Part shown: in pieces, positions 26,264-33,063 of the stretch
How the letters are laid out: every line of letters begins with the position of its first letter
How positions within the stretch are numbered: the stretch's first letter is position 1
NCBI GenBank assembly: GCA_019347805.1
Contig: JAHWKR010000003.1
Span: forward strand, 64,001 to 101,863
Direction: 5' to 3'
DNA: 37,863 nucleotides
Source of the DNA: Methanobacteriota archaeon
Lineage (GTDB): Archaea > Thermoplasmatota > E2 > JACPAO01 > JAHWKR01
Notes under the pieces: generated by a model
Database searches by the model: none
Seen by the model: the letters and a program-made list of their open reading frames with translations, nothing else
Told to the model about the DNA's origin: nothing
Program-made: the position numbers and the translations under genes

Positions 26264-28350
26264 CAAGCTCTCGCCGCCTGGCGGAGGGCCTCTGCGAACG
26301 CCTTCACCGAGGGAAAGCGGTCCTCTGGTCGCTCACTCAGCCCCCGCTCTATTGCGGCTATCAACGGGAGTGGGATATCTTTTTGGGCGAACACGACCGA
26401 ATGCGGTGTCGGCGGCGCGCCGTAGAGGCACTCGTAGAGCATCGCGGCGCAGGCGTAGACGTCCGATTGGCGGGTCCCGGTCGACCGGCCGGACAACATC
26501 TCGGGCGCCATGTAGGCGCGGGTGCCGGCGCCGGCCTCCTTCGGGTCGATGAGCGTCCGTGTCGATGCGGCGGGGAGCGCGATGCCGAAATCGGACACCT
26601 TCGCCTCGCCGTCTGAGGTGAGGAGGATGTTCGAGGGCTTGATGTCGCGATGGATGATACCGGTCGCGTGCACCGCCTCGAGGCCGTCCAGGACGCCATC
26701 CATGATGTCGACCGCCTGGCGCCACGGCAGGACGCCCTGGTCGCGGACGAGGTCGAGGAGCGAGCCGCCGTCGATGTGCTCCATGACGATGATCGGGGTG
26801 TCCTTGCTCTCCACGACCTCCTCGATCTGGACGACGTTCGGATGCCGCACCTTCGCAGCGAGTCGCGCCTCGCGCAGGACACGCTCACGGAGCGTCGGCT
26901 CGTTCTGCCAGCGCTCGAGCGGTTCCTTGAGGACCACGAGGCGCTCCTGCACACGGTCACGGACCAGCCAGGTGCGGCCGCTGCCTCCCTCGCCAAGGAG
27001 ACGCAGCTTCTCGTAGATCGTGTTCGTGTCGCCCTTCGACGGGACGAGCACCGACGTGCGTGCAAGATGGAGCAGGATGCGCTCCTCGTCGTCGGTGATG
27101 CCGAAACGGTCCTTGAGCGCGAAGAGGAACTCACGGTCGTCGTGCAGCGTGCCACGGGCGAGCGACGCTTCGAGCGCGGCCCGATAGGCATCGATCTTCT
27201 GCCCGTAGAGCGCCTCCGAAGCACCCGGGGCCGTCGTCTGCCAGCGTTGCGGCACGAGGCGGCGGGCGAACTTGACGAAGGGGGCGACGGTGGCGCCCAT
27301 GAAGAGGAGACCCAGGGCGATGGGGCCGAACGGGTTGGCGAACGCGAGCGTGCCGATGCCCCAGCCGGCGGCGCCGCCGGCGAACGAACCTGTGATCCCG
27401 GCCGCCGTGGCCGTTCCGCGCGCCGTACGCTGGGGGAGGTCGTGGGTACGCCAGTGTGCGAGGCCATAGGCGAGGATCGCGACGGAACCGAGGCGCCAGA
27501 TGCCGACGGTATTGAGGTTCGGGTAGGTCGTGAGGACGACGATCCCTTCGACAACACCAAGGATGAACGGTACGAGATGGGCCAGTACCACGAGTTGGTT
27601 ATCACGACGTACTGCCGGAGACCTGGTCGTCCACATCCGGTAGAGCCCGGTCATGACCACTGCGAGCACGGCCGCGGACAGGAGCGCGAAGACGATGGTG
27701 AGCAGCGTGGTCGTAGGGGTCGGGGCTCTCTGTGAAATCCCGTAATAGACCACCACGTTGTTGGCGGCAGCGAACGAGACGAAGACCCCCAGGCCCAATC
27801 TCAGGAAGCCGAGGCGCTTCCGGATCCGAGGCGTGGCGGCTTTTTCTTGAGCGAGATGAAGTGCGATCACCGCCACGATGAACGAACCGAAGAACGGAGC
27901 GATGATGAGCGGAGCGAACCACGTCCCCCACATCGGAAAGAGCGTACCTTCGATCGCGATGGTCCCTTCAAAGAGGGCCTGTGGCCTGACGAACAGCACG
28001 AAGATGGCCGCAAGTGCCAGTCCCAGAATGGATGCGGCGAAGACGCGGAGCGTGCGCAAGGTCTTCCCATGCCGAGGGTACTGACTGATGGCGAACGAGA
28101 CCAGCAGATACCCGAGGGGAATGTTGAACGCGAGAGTCAGTAGGTATAGAAACTCTGCAGTCGCGCTTTCTTGCACCAGGGTCGCCAGGTTGATGAGGAC
28201 GATCTGGACGCCCCAGAAGAGCGCGAACATGCCGAAGGCCAAAGCGCCGCGACTGCGGCTCTTGCCCCCGCGCAGGGTGACGAGCCCCAGGGCGGCCACC
28301 GCTAGCGCGCTCATGAGCGCGAAACCGACAGAGAACTCAGGAATGGTCAC
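26263..28350 (-). CDS. Polytopic membrane Ser/Thr protein kinase
   Basis: 695 residues from GTG 28350, with a canonical Shine-Dalgarno GGAGGTG nine bases upstream (28360-28366). Residues 1-360 contain about ten hydrophobic segments. The first seven resemble the 7TM sensor input of some histidine kinases. A soluble helical linker follows (385-440, AALEASLARGTLHDDREFLFAL in part). Residues 447-692 are a complete Hanks-type kinase: glycine loop GEGGSG (453-458), catalytic lysine K475, helix-C glutamate E494, HRDIKPSN (567-574), DFG (587-589) and APEM (615-618). It is therefore predicted to be active, phosphorylating Ser/Thr in the cytoplasm in response to a membrane or external signal. The next gene encodes an FHA-winged-helix protein and the previous one (35 bases away) a secreted PPC-like protein, so the three may be one operon. 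Confidence 0.92.
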   Translation of the reverse strand: MTIPEFSVGFALMSALAVAALGLVTLRGGKSRSRGALAFGMFALFWGVQIVLINLATLVQESATAEFLYLLTLAFNIPLGYLLVSFAISQYPRHGKTLRTLRVFAASILGLALAAIFVLFVRPQALFEGTIAIEGTLFPMWGTWFAPLIIAPFFGSFIVAVIALHLAQEKAATPRIRKRLGFLRLGLGVFVSFAAANNVVVYYGISQRAPTPTTTLLTIVFALLSAAVLAVVMTGLYRMWTTRSPAVRRDNQLVVLAHLVPFILGVVEGIVVLTTYPNLNTVGIWRLGSVAILAYGLAHWRTHDLPQRTARGTATAAGITGSFAGGAAGWGIGTLAFANPFGPIALGLLFMGATVAPFVKFARRLVPQRWQTTAPGASEALYGQKIDAYRAALEASLARGTLHDDREFLFALKDRFGITDDEERILLHLARTSVLVPSKGDTNTIYEKLRLLGEGGSGRTWLVRDRVQERLVVLKEPLERWQNEPTLRERVLREARLAAKVRHPNVVQIEEVVESKDTPIIVMEHIDGGSLLDLVRDQGVLPWRQAVDIMDGVLDGLEAVHATGIIHRDIKPSNILLTSDGEAKVSDFGIALPAASTRTLIDPKEAGAGTRAYMAPEMLSGRSTGTRQSDVYACAAMLYECLYGAPPTPHSVVFAQKDIPLPLIAAIERGLSERPEDRFPSVKAFAEALRQAARA

Positions 28351-28359
28351 GATTCACAA

Positions 28360-28366
28360 CACCTCC
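28360..28366 (-). promoter_or_regulatory. Shine-Dalgarno site that fixes the kinase start
   Basis: GGAGGTG on the minus strand lies nine bases before GTG 28350. Such a strong site inside the 35-base gap after the previous gene implies translation from a polycistronic message rather than a leaderless one. Confidence 0.6.
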
Positions 28367-28385
28367 GTGTGATAGAGAGGTCCCT

Positions 28386-29315
28386 TCACTCGACGCACAG
28401 CGGCCTGCACGCCCCGATCGTGTAGTCGGAATCGCTTTCCGCGGACAGGAGCCGGAACCCTTCCGTGGCGGTCGTCTCCTGGACTGGCGCGGTGGTCGCT
28501 GTCACGACCTCGACCGCGAGGTACCAGGACCCTGTGGCATCGAGCGACGCGGCGATCGATCCTCCGGACGCCGTGCGTCCGGCCACCGAGCCGTCGGGAC
28601 CGATAAGCGATAGTTCCAGTGCTTCCTCGGACGGACCTTGGGCCATCGTGAAGACGACGCGATCTCCTGCCGTACCGGAGAACGTGTAGACGTCCGCGGT
28701 GTCTCCGGCACCCGCGTTCAGTGTACCCCCGAAGCAACCGTGCGGACTCGAAGTGGCACCGACCAACGTGCCGCTCGCATCGGACCCCCCATGGTCGGAC
28801 GTGATGTCCGAGGTCGAGAGGAACGAGGTCGAGAAGTCGTAGGCCTTCGACCCTTGCTTCGTCCCATCGGTCCTGAACCCGAAGTGGATATCCTGGAAGT
28901 CGGCCGCTGCGAGGCCGAAGGTCACGGAACCCCCGTGGGCGCGGAGTGTCTTGGGACCGAGCGAGGTCTCTGGCTCCAGTGTGGAGTCCGTCAAGCGTTC
29001 GCCCCCGGCGGTCGCTTGGACGCAGGCGCTTCCACTGGCCTCCGGACCATGAGCATACCAGTCCGAATCCAGGTCCTTCAGATGACCGCTGTACCGGCCA
29101 GGGTTCTGCAGTCGTATCGCGGCGCCCTTGGAATCGCCGGCGTCCCTGCCGGAATCGGCGTCGTCTTCCGTCTCCTCCTCCGAGATATCCGAGGAGTGCA
29201 TGGAACGGGGAACGGCATCGAGTGAAAGATCCACGGCGATGCTGCCCAAGGCGGCGCCTGCGGTCATCATCAACACCGTGATCAAGAGTGCGAGGAACCG
29301 TGTGAACGTCTTCAT
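28386..29315 (-). CDS. Secreted tandem PPC-like protein ending in IGACRPLC (copy 1)
   Basis: 309 residues from ATG 29315 with a signal peptide (MKTFTRFLALLITVLMMTAGAALG). After an acidic Asp/Glu-rich stretch comes a PPC-type beta domain (about 55-165: DAGDSKGAAIRL, GHLKDLDSDWY). A second follows (about 178-280: GCFGGTLNAGAGDTADVYTFSGTAGDRVVFTM, GSWYLAVEV). PPC domains occur in secreted proteins, often beside peptidases, but no peptidase is present here. The C-terminus is YTIGACRPLCVE; the IGACRPLC core is identical in two paralogs upstream (29546 and 30661). No anchor is seen. It is the closest of the three to the membrane kinase gene (35-base gap) and may be co-transcribed with it. It could be an extracellular ligand-binding partner of the kinase, which is inference. 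Confidence 0.85.
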   Translation of the reverse strand: MKTFTRFLALLITVLMMTAGAALGSIAVDLSLDAVPRSMHSSDISEEETEDDADSGRDAGDSKGAAIRLQNPGRYSGHLKDLDSDWYAHGPEASGSACVQATAGGERLTDSTLEPETSLGPKTLRAHGGSVTFGLAAADFQDIHFGFRTDGTKQGSKAYDFSTSFLSTSDITSDHGGSDASGTLVGATSSPHGCFGGTLNAGAGDTADVYTFSGTAGDRVVFTMAQGPSEEALELSLIGPDGSVAGRTASGGSIAASLDATGSWYLAVEVVTATTAPVQETTATEGFRLLSAESDSDYTIGACRPLCVE

Positions 29316-29346
29316 GGCGCCACCCGGGGGGACATGTCCCGTCGAA

Positions 29347-29409
29347 GGTAATAACGTTGTGGCGGTGCAGATCGGGAGTCGTGGACCAGGCTCCAGGGAG
29401 GGTTATAAG
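29347..29409 (-). promoter_or_regulatory. Two TATA-like boxes upstream of PPC copy 1
   Basis: CGTTATTACC (29347-29356) is about 36 bases from ATG 29315. CTTATAACCC (29400-29409) is about 90 bases away and has the same sequence as the strong boxes of the carboxylase operon. Either or both may be used. The rest of the gap to 29545 shows no gene. Confidence 0.45.
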
Positions 29410-29545
29410 CTCTCGACCGAGGGCACATAAGTGTCCGTTCGCTGATTCGCATGCGGCGTTCGGCAAGATGCCGATGGTTTTCCGGCCTCTAAGGCCTTCC
29501 GGATCCTTGGGTGCCTTGGGTTGTTTCATCGCATGTGCTCCTGGA

Positions 29546-30466
29546 TCATGAAACTGTGAGTAGACAGAGCGGTCTGCACGCCCCGATGACATAGGGCAGC
29601 GAACCGGAATCTCCATCGAGTTCTGCGCCCGCGGCCGTCGTCGCCGTGACGGTCTCGGTCGTGCTTCGCCGGTTGTCGGTGTTCGCGACCGCCAAGTACC
29701 ACTTTCCGTCTTCCTCCACGTGGTGAGCGATCGACTCGCCTGCCTCAGCCACCGAGACCTCCCCTCCATCAGGACCGATGAGAGCGAACCAGGCGCTCGC
29801 GCTATCGTCCACGCCGAGCGTGAAGACCAATCGATCACCGGATCGCGCGCGGAACGAATAGAGGTCGACGTTGTCCGGACCGTTCGTAAGGGCACCTGTG
29901 GTGCAGCCATCCATAAGCGGAACGGCTTCGGATGGTTTGCTTCCAGCATCACCGCCGGACCCTCCGTCTCCGCCGACCATCGTCGTGGCGACCTTCCGCG
30001 TCTCGAACGAGTATTTTTCGGCCACTCCCTGATGGGGTCGAGCATCATTGAACGCCACGTAGCTGTCGCCGAGGGACGCCACAGCGACACCCATCACGGT
30101 CGGGGTGTCCATGCTCGAGAGTGACCACGGCCCCGCCTCCAGGATCCTGTCGTTGATCGAAGCACCACTTGCCGCCAAGCGGACACAGGCGACATCGTCC
30201 AAAGCCGGCGGATGTCGATACCAGTCGATGTCCATGCCGATGTGGCCGGCTTCGTACAGCCCGAAGCCCATGAGAAGAGATGCGCTCGACCGGCTGTCGC
30301 CGGCGTCGCCGCCGGTGCCTGCATCGTTCAGGAGTCCCCCTTCCGATTCTTGTCCCGTCGCCGCGGGCAGGTAGGGAACCACGGGGCCGACGTACCGCGA
30401 GGCAAGATCGCCGATCGCGACGGAGACGAGAAGGGCTGAGAGCAGGATGGCAAGAGATCCACGCAT
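29546..30466 (-). CDS. Secreted tandem PPC-like protein ending in IGACRPLC (copy 2)
   Basis: 306 residues from ATG 30466, chosen because MRGSLAILLSALLVSVAIG is a signal peptide or N-terminal membrane segment and the TATA-like box is 34 bases upstream; the frame is open to 30541. Two PPC-like domains: about 45-160 (NDAGTGGDAGDSRSSAS, GHIGMDIDWYRH, SYVAFNDARP) and about 175-275 (GGDAGSKPSEAVPLMDGC, DNVDLYSFRARSGDRLVFTLG, GKWYLAVANT). The C-terminus is LPYVIGACRPLCLLTVS. Shared details with copy 3 (INDRILE/INDRLLE, YVAFNDA, CTTG) show that copies 2 and 3 are the closest pair. No catalytic motif is seen. It is extracellular or surface-held. The promoter region upstream carries a hairpin-like inverted repeat. 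Confidence 0.85.
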   Translation of the reverse strand: MRGSLAILLSALLVSVAIGDLASRYVGPVVPYLPAATGQESEGGLLNDAGTGGDAGDSRSSASLLMGFGLYEAGHIGMDIDWYRHPPALDDVACVRLAASGASINDRILEAGPWSLSSMDTPTVMGVAVASLGDSYVAFNDARPHQGVAEKYSFETRKVATTMVGGDGGSGGDAGSKPSEAVPLMDGCTTGALTNGPDNVDLYSFRARSGDRLVFTLGVDDSASAWFALIGPDGGEVSVAEAGESIAHHVEEDGKWYLAVANTDNRRSTTETVTATTAAGAELDGDSGSLPYVIGACRPLCLLTVS

Positions 30467-30494
30467 TTCGTATCGCGACCAGAGAACCACCGGG

Positions 30495-30503
30495 GGGTTA
30501 TGA
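30495..30503 (-). promoter_or_regulatory. TATA-like box of PPC copy 2
   Basis: GTCATAACC on the minus strand, about 34 bases before ATG 30466, runs directly into the C-rich CCCCCCGG element that all three PPC paralogs share near their starts. Confidence 0.45.
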
Positions 30504-30508
30504 CCGTT

Positions 30509-30528
30509 CCTTGCGTGCAACCGCAAGG
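30509..30528. repeat. Inverted repeat upstream of the TATA box of PPC copy 2
   Basis: CCTTGCG (30509-30515) and CGCAAGG (30522-30528) are perfect inverted half-sites around a six-base spacer, placed just upstream of the TATA-like box. The position suits a dimeric regulator. Confidence 0.4.
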
Positions 30529-30531
30529 GAT

Positions 30532-30589
30532 GCAGATACATGTCAGCTAGACCGGGCGGCGGGGTCCGTGTTCATTGCCATGTATCTGC
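30532..30589. repeat. 11-base perfect inverted repeat with 36-base spacer
   Basis: GCAGATACATG (30532-30542) and CATGTATCTGC (30579-30589) are perfectly complementary, and the match continues with one mismatch into a flanking CA. It lies between two PPC genes. It could form a long hairpin at the end of the upstream transcript or be a regulator pair. Confidence 0.5.
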
Positions 30590-30660
30590 GAAGCGGCATG
30601 CTATGCGAGGTCGTCGACTTGCGTCGTCCCTGAACCACCCGTTTGTCCCGCGGACGCATG

Positions 30661-31542
30661 TCACTGCAGGATGCACAACGGCCGGCAAGCCCCGATCACG
30701 TACGGGACCTCGACCGCCTGTGCTGCCTCGGCCTCGGCTGCGATGCCGAGCAGCGTCCCTTCAAAGGTCGCCTGTGAGCCGCCGTTCTTCCCGCCCATCA
30801 CGTCGGAGACGGCAAGTCGAACGGTCCCGTCCTTGTCGGGTTCGACGACGAGCGGCTCTCCGGGGCCGACCGAGTCGATGGCCTTCTTGCCCTTGCCGAC
30901 GAGCGTGAGCTTCAGGCCGGAGTCGGCGTCGGCGCCGAGCGAGAAGACGAGCCGGTCACCCGCTTGCACCTCGACCTCATAGATGTCGACGCGGTCGCCA
31001 TTGGCACCGACGCTCCCGGTGGTGCACGGGTCGGAGATCTGCTTCGCAGGTCCGCCCTTTCCGTCGTCGGCCGCGGGCAGGACGTGGTCGGTGGCGAAGG
31101 AGTATTCGGTCGTGGTGCCGGACTGCGGGAGCGCGTCGTTGAAGGCGACATAGACGGGGTCGAGCGCCGGGAGGGCGAGAGTGAGCGTGGTCCCGATGTC
31201 GGTCGTGGTGACGGTCGTGCCGCCCGATTCGAGGAGCCGGTCGTTGATCTTGGTGCCGCTCGATGTGAGCGAGACGCACCCTGGACCGCTCGTCGTGCCG
31301 GCAGGGTATGTGTACCAGTCGGTGTCCTTGCTGCTCAGGCCCGCCGTGAAGGTGTCGAACGTCGAGAGGGTCGAGGCGGTGGCACGTGTGTTGCCGGCGT
31401 CGCCGCCGATGCCGCCATCGTCAAGGATGCTGCCGATCGCGGCGGAGGCGTTGGGCGCGGGTGAGCCAAAGGGCTGGCTGACCAGGTCCCCCACCGCCAC
31501 AGTGAGGAGCAGGCCGACGATGACGAGGGTGGGTGCACGCAT
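30661..31542 (-). CDS. Secreted tandem PPC-like protein ending in IGACRPLC (copy 3)
   Basis: 293 residues from ATG 31542 with an N-terminal hydrophobic export segment (MRAPTLVIVGLLLTVAVGDLV). Two PPC-like domains: about 40-150 (LDDGGIGGDAGNTRATAS, SSKDTDWYTYPAG, YVAFNDALP) and about 165-265 (SDPCTTGSVGANGDRVDIYEVEVQAGDRLVFSLGADADSG in parts, KDGTVRLAVSDV). The C-terminus is VPYVIGACRPLCILQ. It is the most upstream of the three paralogs and the least polar at its C-terminus. A TATA-like AGATAAACG (31625-31633) lies about 85 bases upstream, and the CCCCCCGG element is directly before the ATG. Function is unknown; export and paralogy are clear. Confidence 0.84.
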   Translation of the reverse strand: MRAPTLVIVGLLLTVAVGDLVSQPFGSPAPNASAAIGSILDDGGIGGDAGNTRATASTLSTFDTFTAGLSSKDTDWYTYPAGTTSGPGCVSLTSSGTKINDRLLESGGTTVTTTDIGTTLTLALPALDPVYVAFNDALPQSGTTTEYSFATDHVLPAADDGKGGPAKQISDPCTTGSVGANGDRVDIYEVEVQAGDRLVFSLGADADSGLKLTLVGKGKKAIDSVGPGEPLVVEPDKDGTVRLAVSDVMGGKNGGSQATFEGTLLGIAAEAEAAQAVEVPYVIGACRPLCILQ

Positions 31543-31962
31543 GGAAACCGGGGGGACACATCAGCGCTGAGTTGATGACGTTTGCGTGGGTGCAGTGTGC
31601 GGGTTACGGTTCAGTGGGCGTCGCGTTTATCTAGGTGAATTTCCGCCCTAATACATATCAATGATGTCGTTTTTGGCTATTTGTCGAGTGGTGGCGACAG
31701 GGGGTCCGTCTGGCCGCCACCGGGACGGAACACGCCGCGGAAAAAGCACCCTCCACCAGACAAGCCAAGACAGCAGGACAGGCGCGAAGTATGGTGGTGG
31801 GAAACCCTCTTCGACGGACCTTGCGGAATCCTGCTCGGGGAGGTCGAACATCACCCGTCTTTCCTCCCGAGGCTCCCACCTCTATGCCGAGCGTCCTTCC
31901 GATGTCCGGGGACGCTTCGTCGCGTAACACGGCGATCATCGGCACAAGCCGCGACCCATCGC
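31543..31962. other. Intergenic stretch without a supported gene
   Basis: 420 bases. Positions 31625-31680 are A/T-rich and contain the probable promoter of PPC copy 3 (AGATAAACG on the minus strand) and an ACATATCAA element (31656-31664). The short overlapping frames between 31660 and 31960 have no export signal, no domain and no consistent start site, so I do not call a gene. A decayed gene cannot be excluded. Confidence 0.4.
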
Positions 31963-32235
31963 TCACTCGCCCATACTCGGGTCAAGGAGCCCTGCGACGG
32001 GTAGGATGCTGTTGCATGGGAACCCGCTCAACCGTGCGTGTTCCCGGATGAGTTCTTCGTCCGGTGCCTCATAGACGCAAAAGGTCTTCCCATTGAGGAT
32101 GAAACTGTGTTCCCAACGAATCGTCGAACCGAGTTCCGCAAGGACGTTGTTCGATTTCCTCGCCACCGCCTTGAGTTCTGCCGGACCCATCTTCTCGATG
32201 CCGGGGATGTGTCGTTCGATGAGGAATCTCGCCAT
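31963..32235 (-). CDS. DUF4242-family small protein
   Basis: 90 residues from ATG 32235 (MARFLIERHIPG), which fits the family's usual first residues; ATG 32250 would add five. It matches the DUF4242 pattern closely: FLIERHIPGIEKM, ELKAVARKSNNVLAELG, IRWEHSFI, KTFCVYEAPDEELIREHARLSGFPCNSI. The family is a small ferredoxin-like alpha/beta domain found widely in bacteria and some archaea, without an agreed function. The cysteine in FCVYEAP is retained. It lies 38 bases downstream of the coiled-coil membrane protein gene, in the same direction. An A/T-rich TATA-like AAAAATAAGTAG (32271-32282) about 40 bases upstream could also give it its own transcript. Confidence 0.85.
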   Translation of the reverse strand: MARFLIERHIPGIEKMGPAELKAVARKSNNVLAELGSTIRWEHSFILNGKTFCVYEAPDEELIREHARLSGFPCNSILPVAGLLDPSMGE

Positions 32236-32273
32236 TGGCCCACCTATCATCGTCCGGACGACTCATCATCTAC

Positions 32274-32861
32274 TTATTTTTTCTCATCCGCTGCTGGAGT
32301 CGTCTGGAGCCCCATCAATCGCTTGTGCAAGGGCGTCCCATGGTCCGAGACGAGGACCACTCCCTCCAGCCGGACATCCTCCGCCACGTCGTCCAAACGG
32401 TCGGACAGGCCAGCGAGAAGGTCCTCGTCCCCTTGGTCGGGCCGCACCCCTCGGAGTTCGCTCTCCGCCCGCACAGACCGGTGGAAGTCGATCAGCCGGA
32501 CCAACCGGTGGACCTGGTCGAAAAAACGGGTGAAGCCCACGCGTTCCTCCAGGCCCGCAAGACGCACGAACTGTTCGCTCGTCGCGTCCCAGACGGCGGT
32601 CTCGAACGAGAGCTGGAACAGGTACGGGTCCCGCCCGCCCGACTGTAGCGCGACGAGCCGTTTCGCCTCGCTCGCGTTGCGCACGACACTCGAAAGGATG
32701 GAGTGCCGTATGTCCTTGAGCTCCTGTTGTAGCCTCTCGCGTCCCTGCGTCTCTTCCTGATCGTTGCGTTTCCGCTCTGTCCACAGGGCAAGGACGACGC
32801 CTGCGAAGACACCGACAAGACCGGACAACACCTGGACCGTGAAATCGGTGAGGATGTCCAT
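32274..32861 (-). CDS. Membrane-anchored coiled-coil-like protein, unrecognised
   Basis: 195 residues from ATG 32861. The frame stays open to 32999, but the extra N-terminus is Arg/Pro-rich without a domain. Residues 4-26 form one membrane segment (FTVQVLSGLVGVFAGVVLALW), followed at once by a strongly charged helix (TERKRNDQEETQGRERLQQELKD, likely coiled coil). Then comes a helical domain (70-195) with many Arg, Asp and Leu and few cysteines. The likely topology is N-out with a cytoplasmic C-terminal body. This layout is common in small membrane-tethered effector or scaffold proteins of unknown role. It ends close to the DUF4242 gene and may share its message. I do not recognise a family. 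Confidence 0.72.
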   Translation of the reverse strand: MDILTDFTVQVLSGLVGVFAGVVLALWTERKRNDQEETQGRERLQQELKDIRHSILSSVVRNASEAKRLVALQSGGRDPYLFQLSFETAVWDATSEQFVRLAGLEERVGFTRFFDQVHRLVRLIDFHRSVRAESELRGVRPDQGDEDLLAGLSDRLDDVAEDVRLEGVVLVSDHGTPLHKRLMGLQTTPAADEKK

Positions 32862-33063
32862 GCACCCGGACGCCGGCACGTGCTGATGAGCCTTCCTGAA
32901 CGGGGGGTCGACCGAACGCCCCGCGGCCTTCCGGACGGACTGTTCCACCACGGCGAGCACGTGCGATCCTCGACGGCATGGCAGGCATACCGCAGGCAAT
33001 AAGGAAAGGGGTCACCCTGCTTGTGGACGTTCTTCTGCCCAAGACTCTGGCGTGGACCTCCAC

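Noticed and set aside
29300..29540. Short minus-strand frame beginning MKQPKAPKDPEGL between PPC copies 1 and 2
   Set aside because: No export signal or domain, and it runs over the promoter and start of PPC copy 1. A real micro-gene cannot be excluded but is not supported.
25550..31542. Antiphage defence island built on the membrane kinase
   Set aside because: No nuclease, toxin, helicase or other effector is present; the neighbours are secreted proteins and a transcription regulator, which fits signalling better.
31658..31966. 102-residue minus-strand frame in the gap upstream of PPC copy 3
   Set aside because: No recognisable domain, no Shine-Dalgarno or TATA at fitting distance, and composition like random GC-rich sequence.
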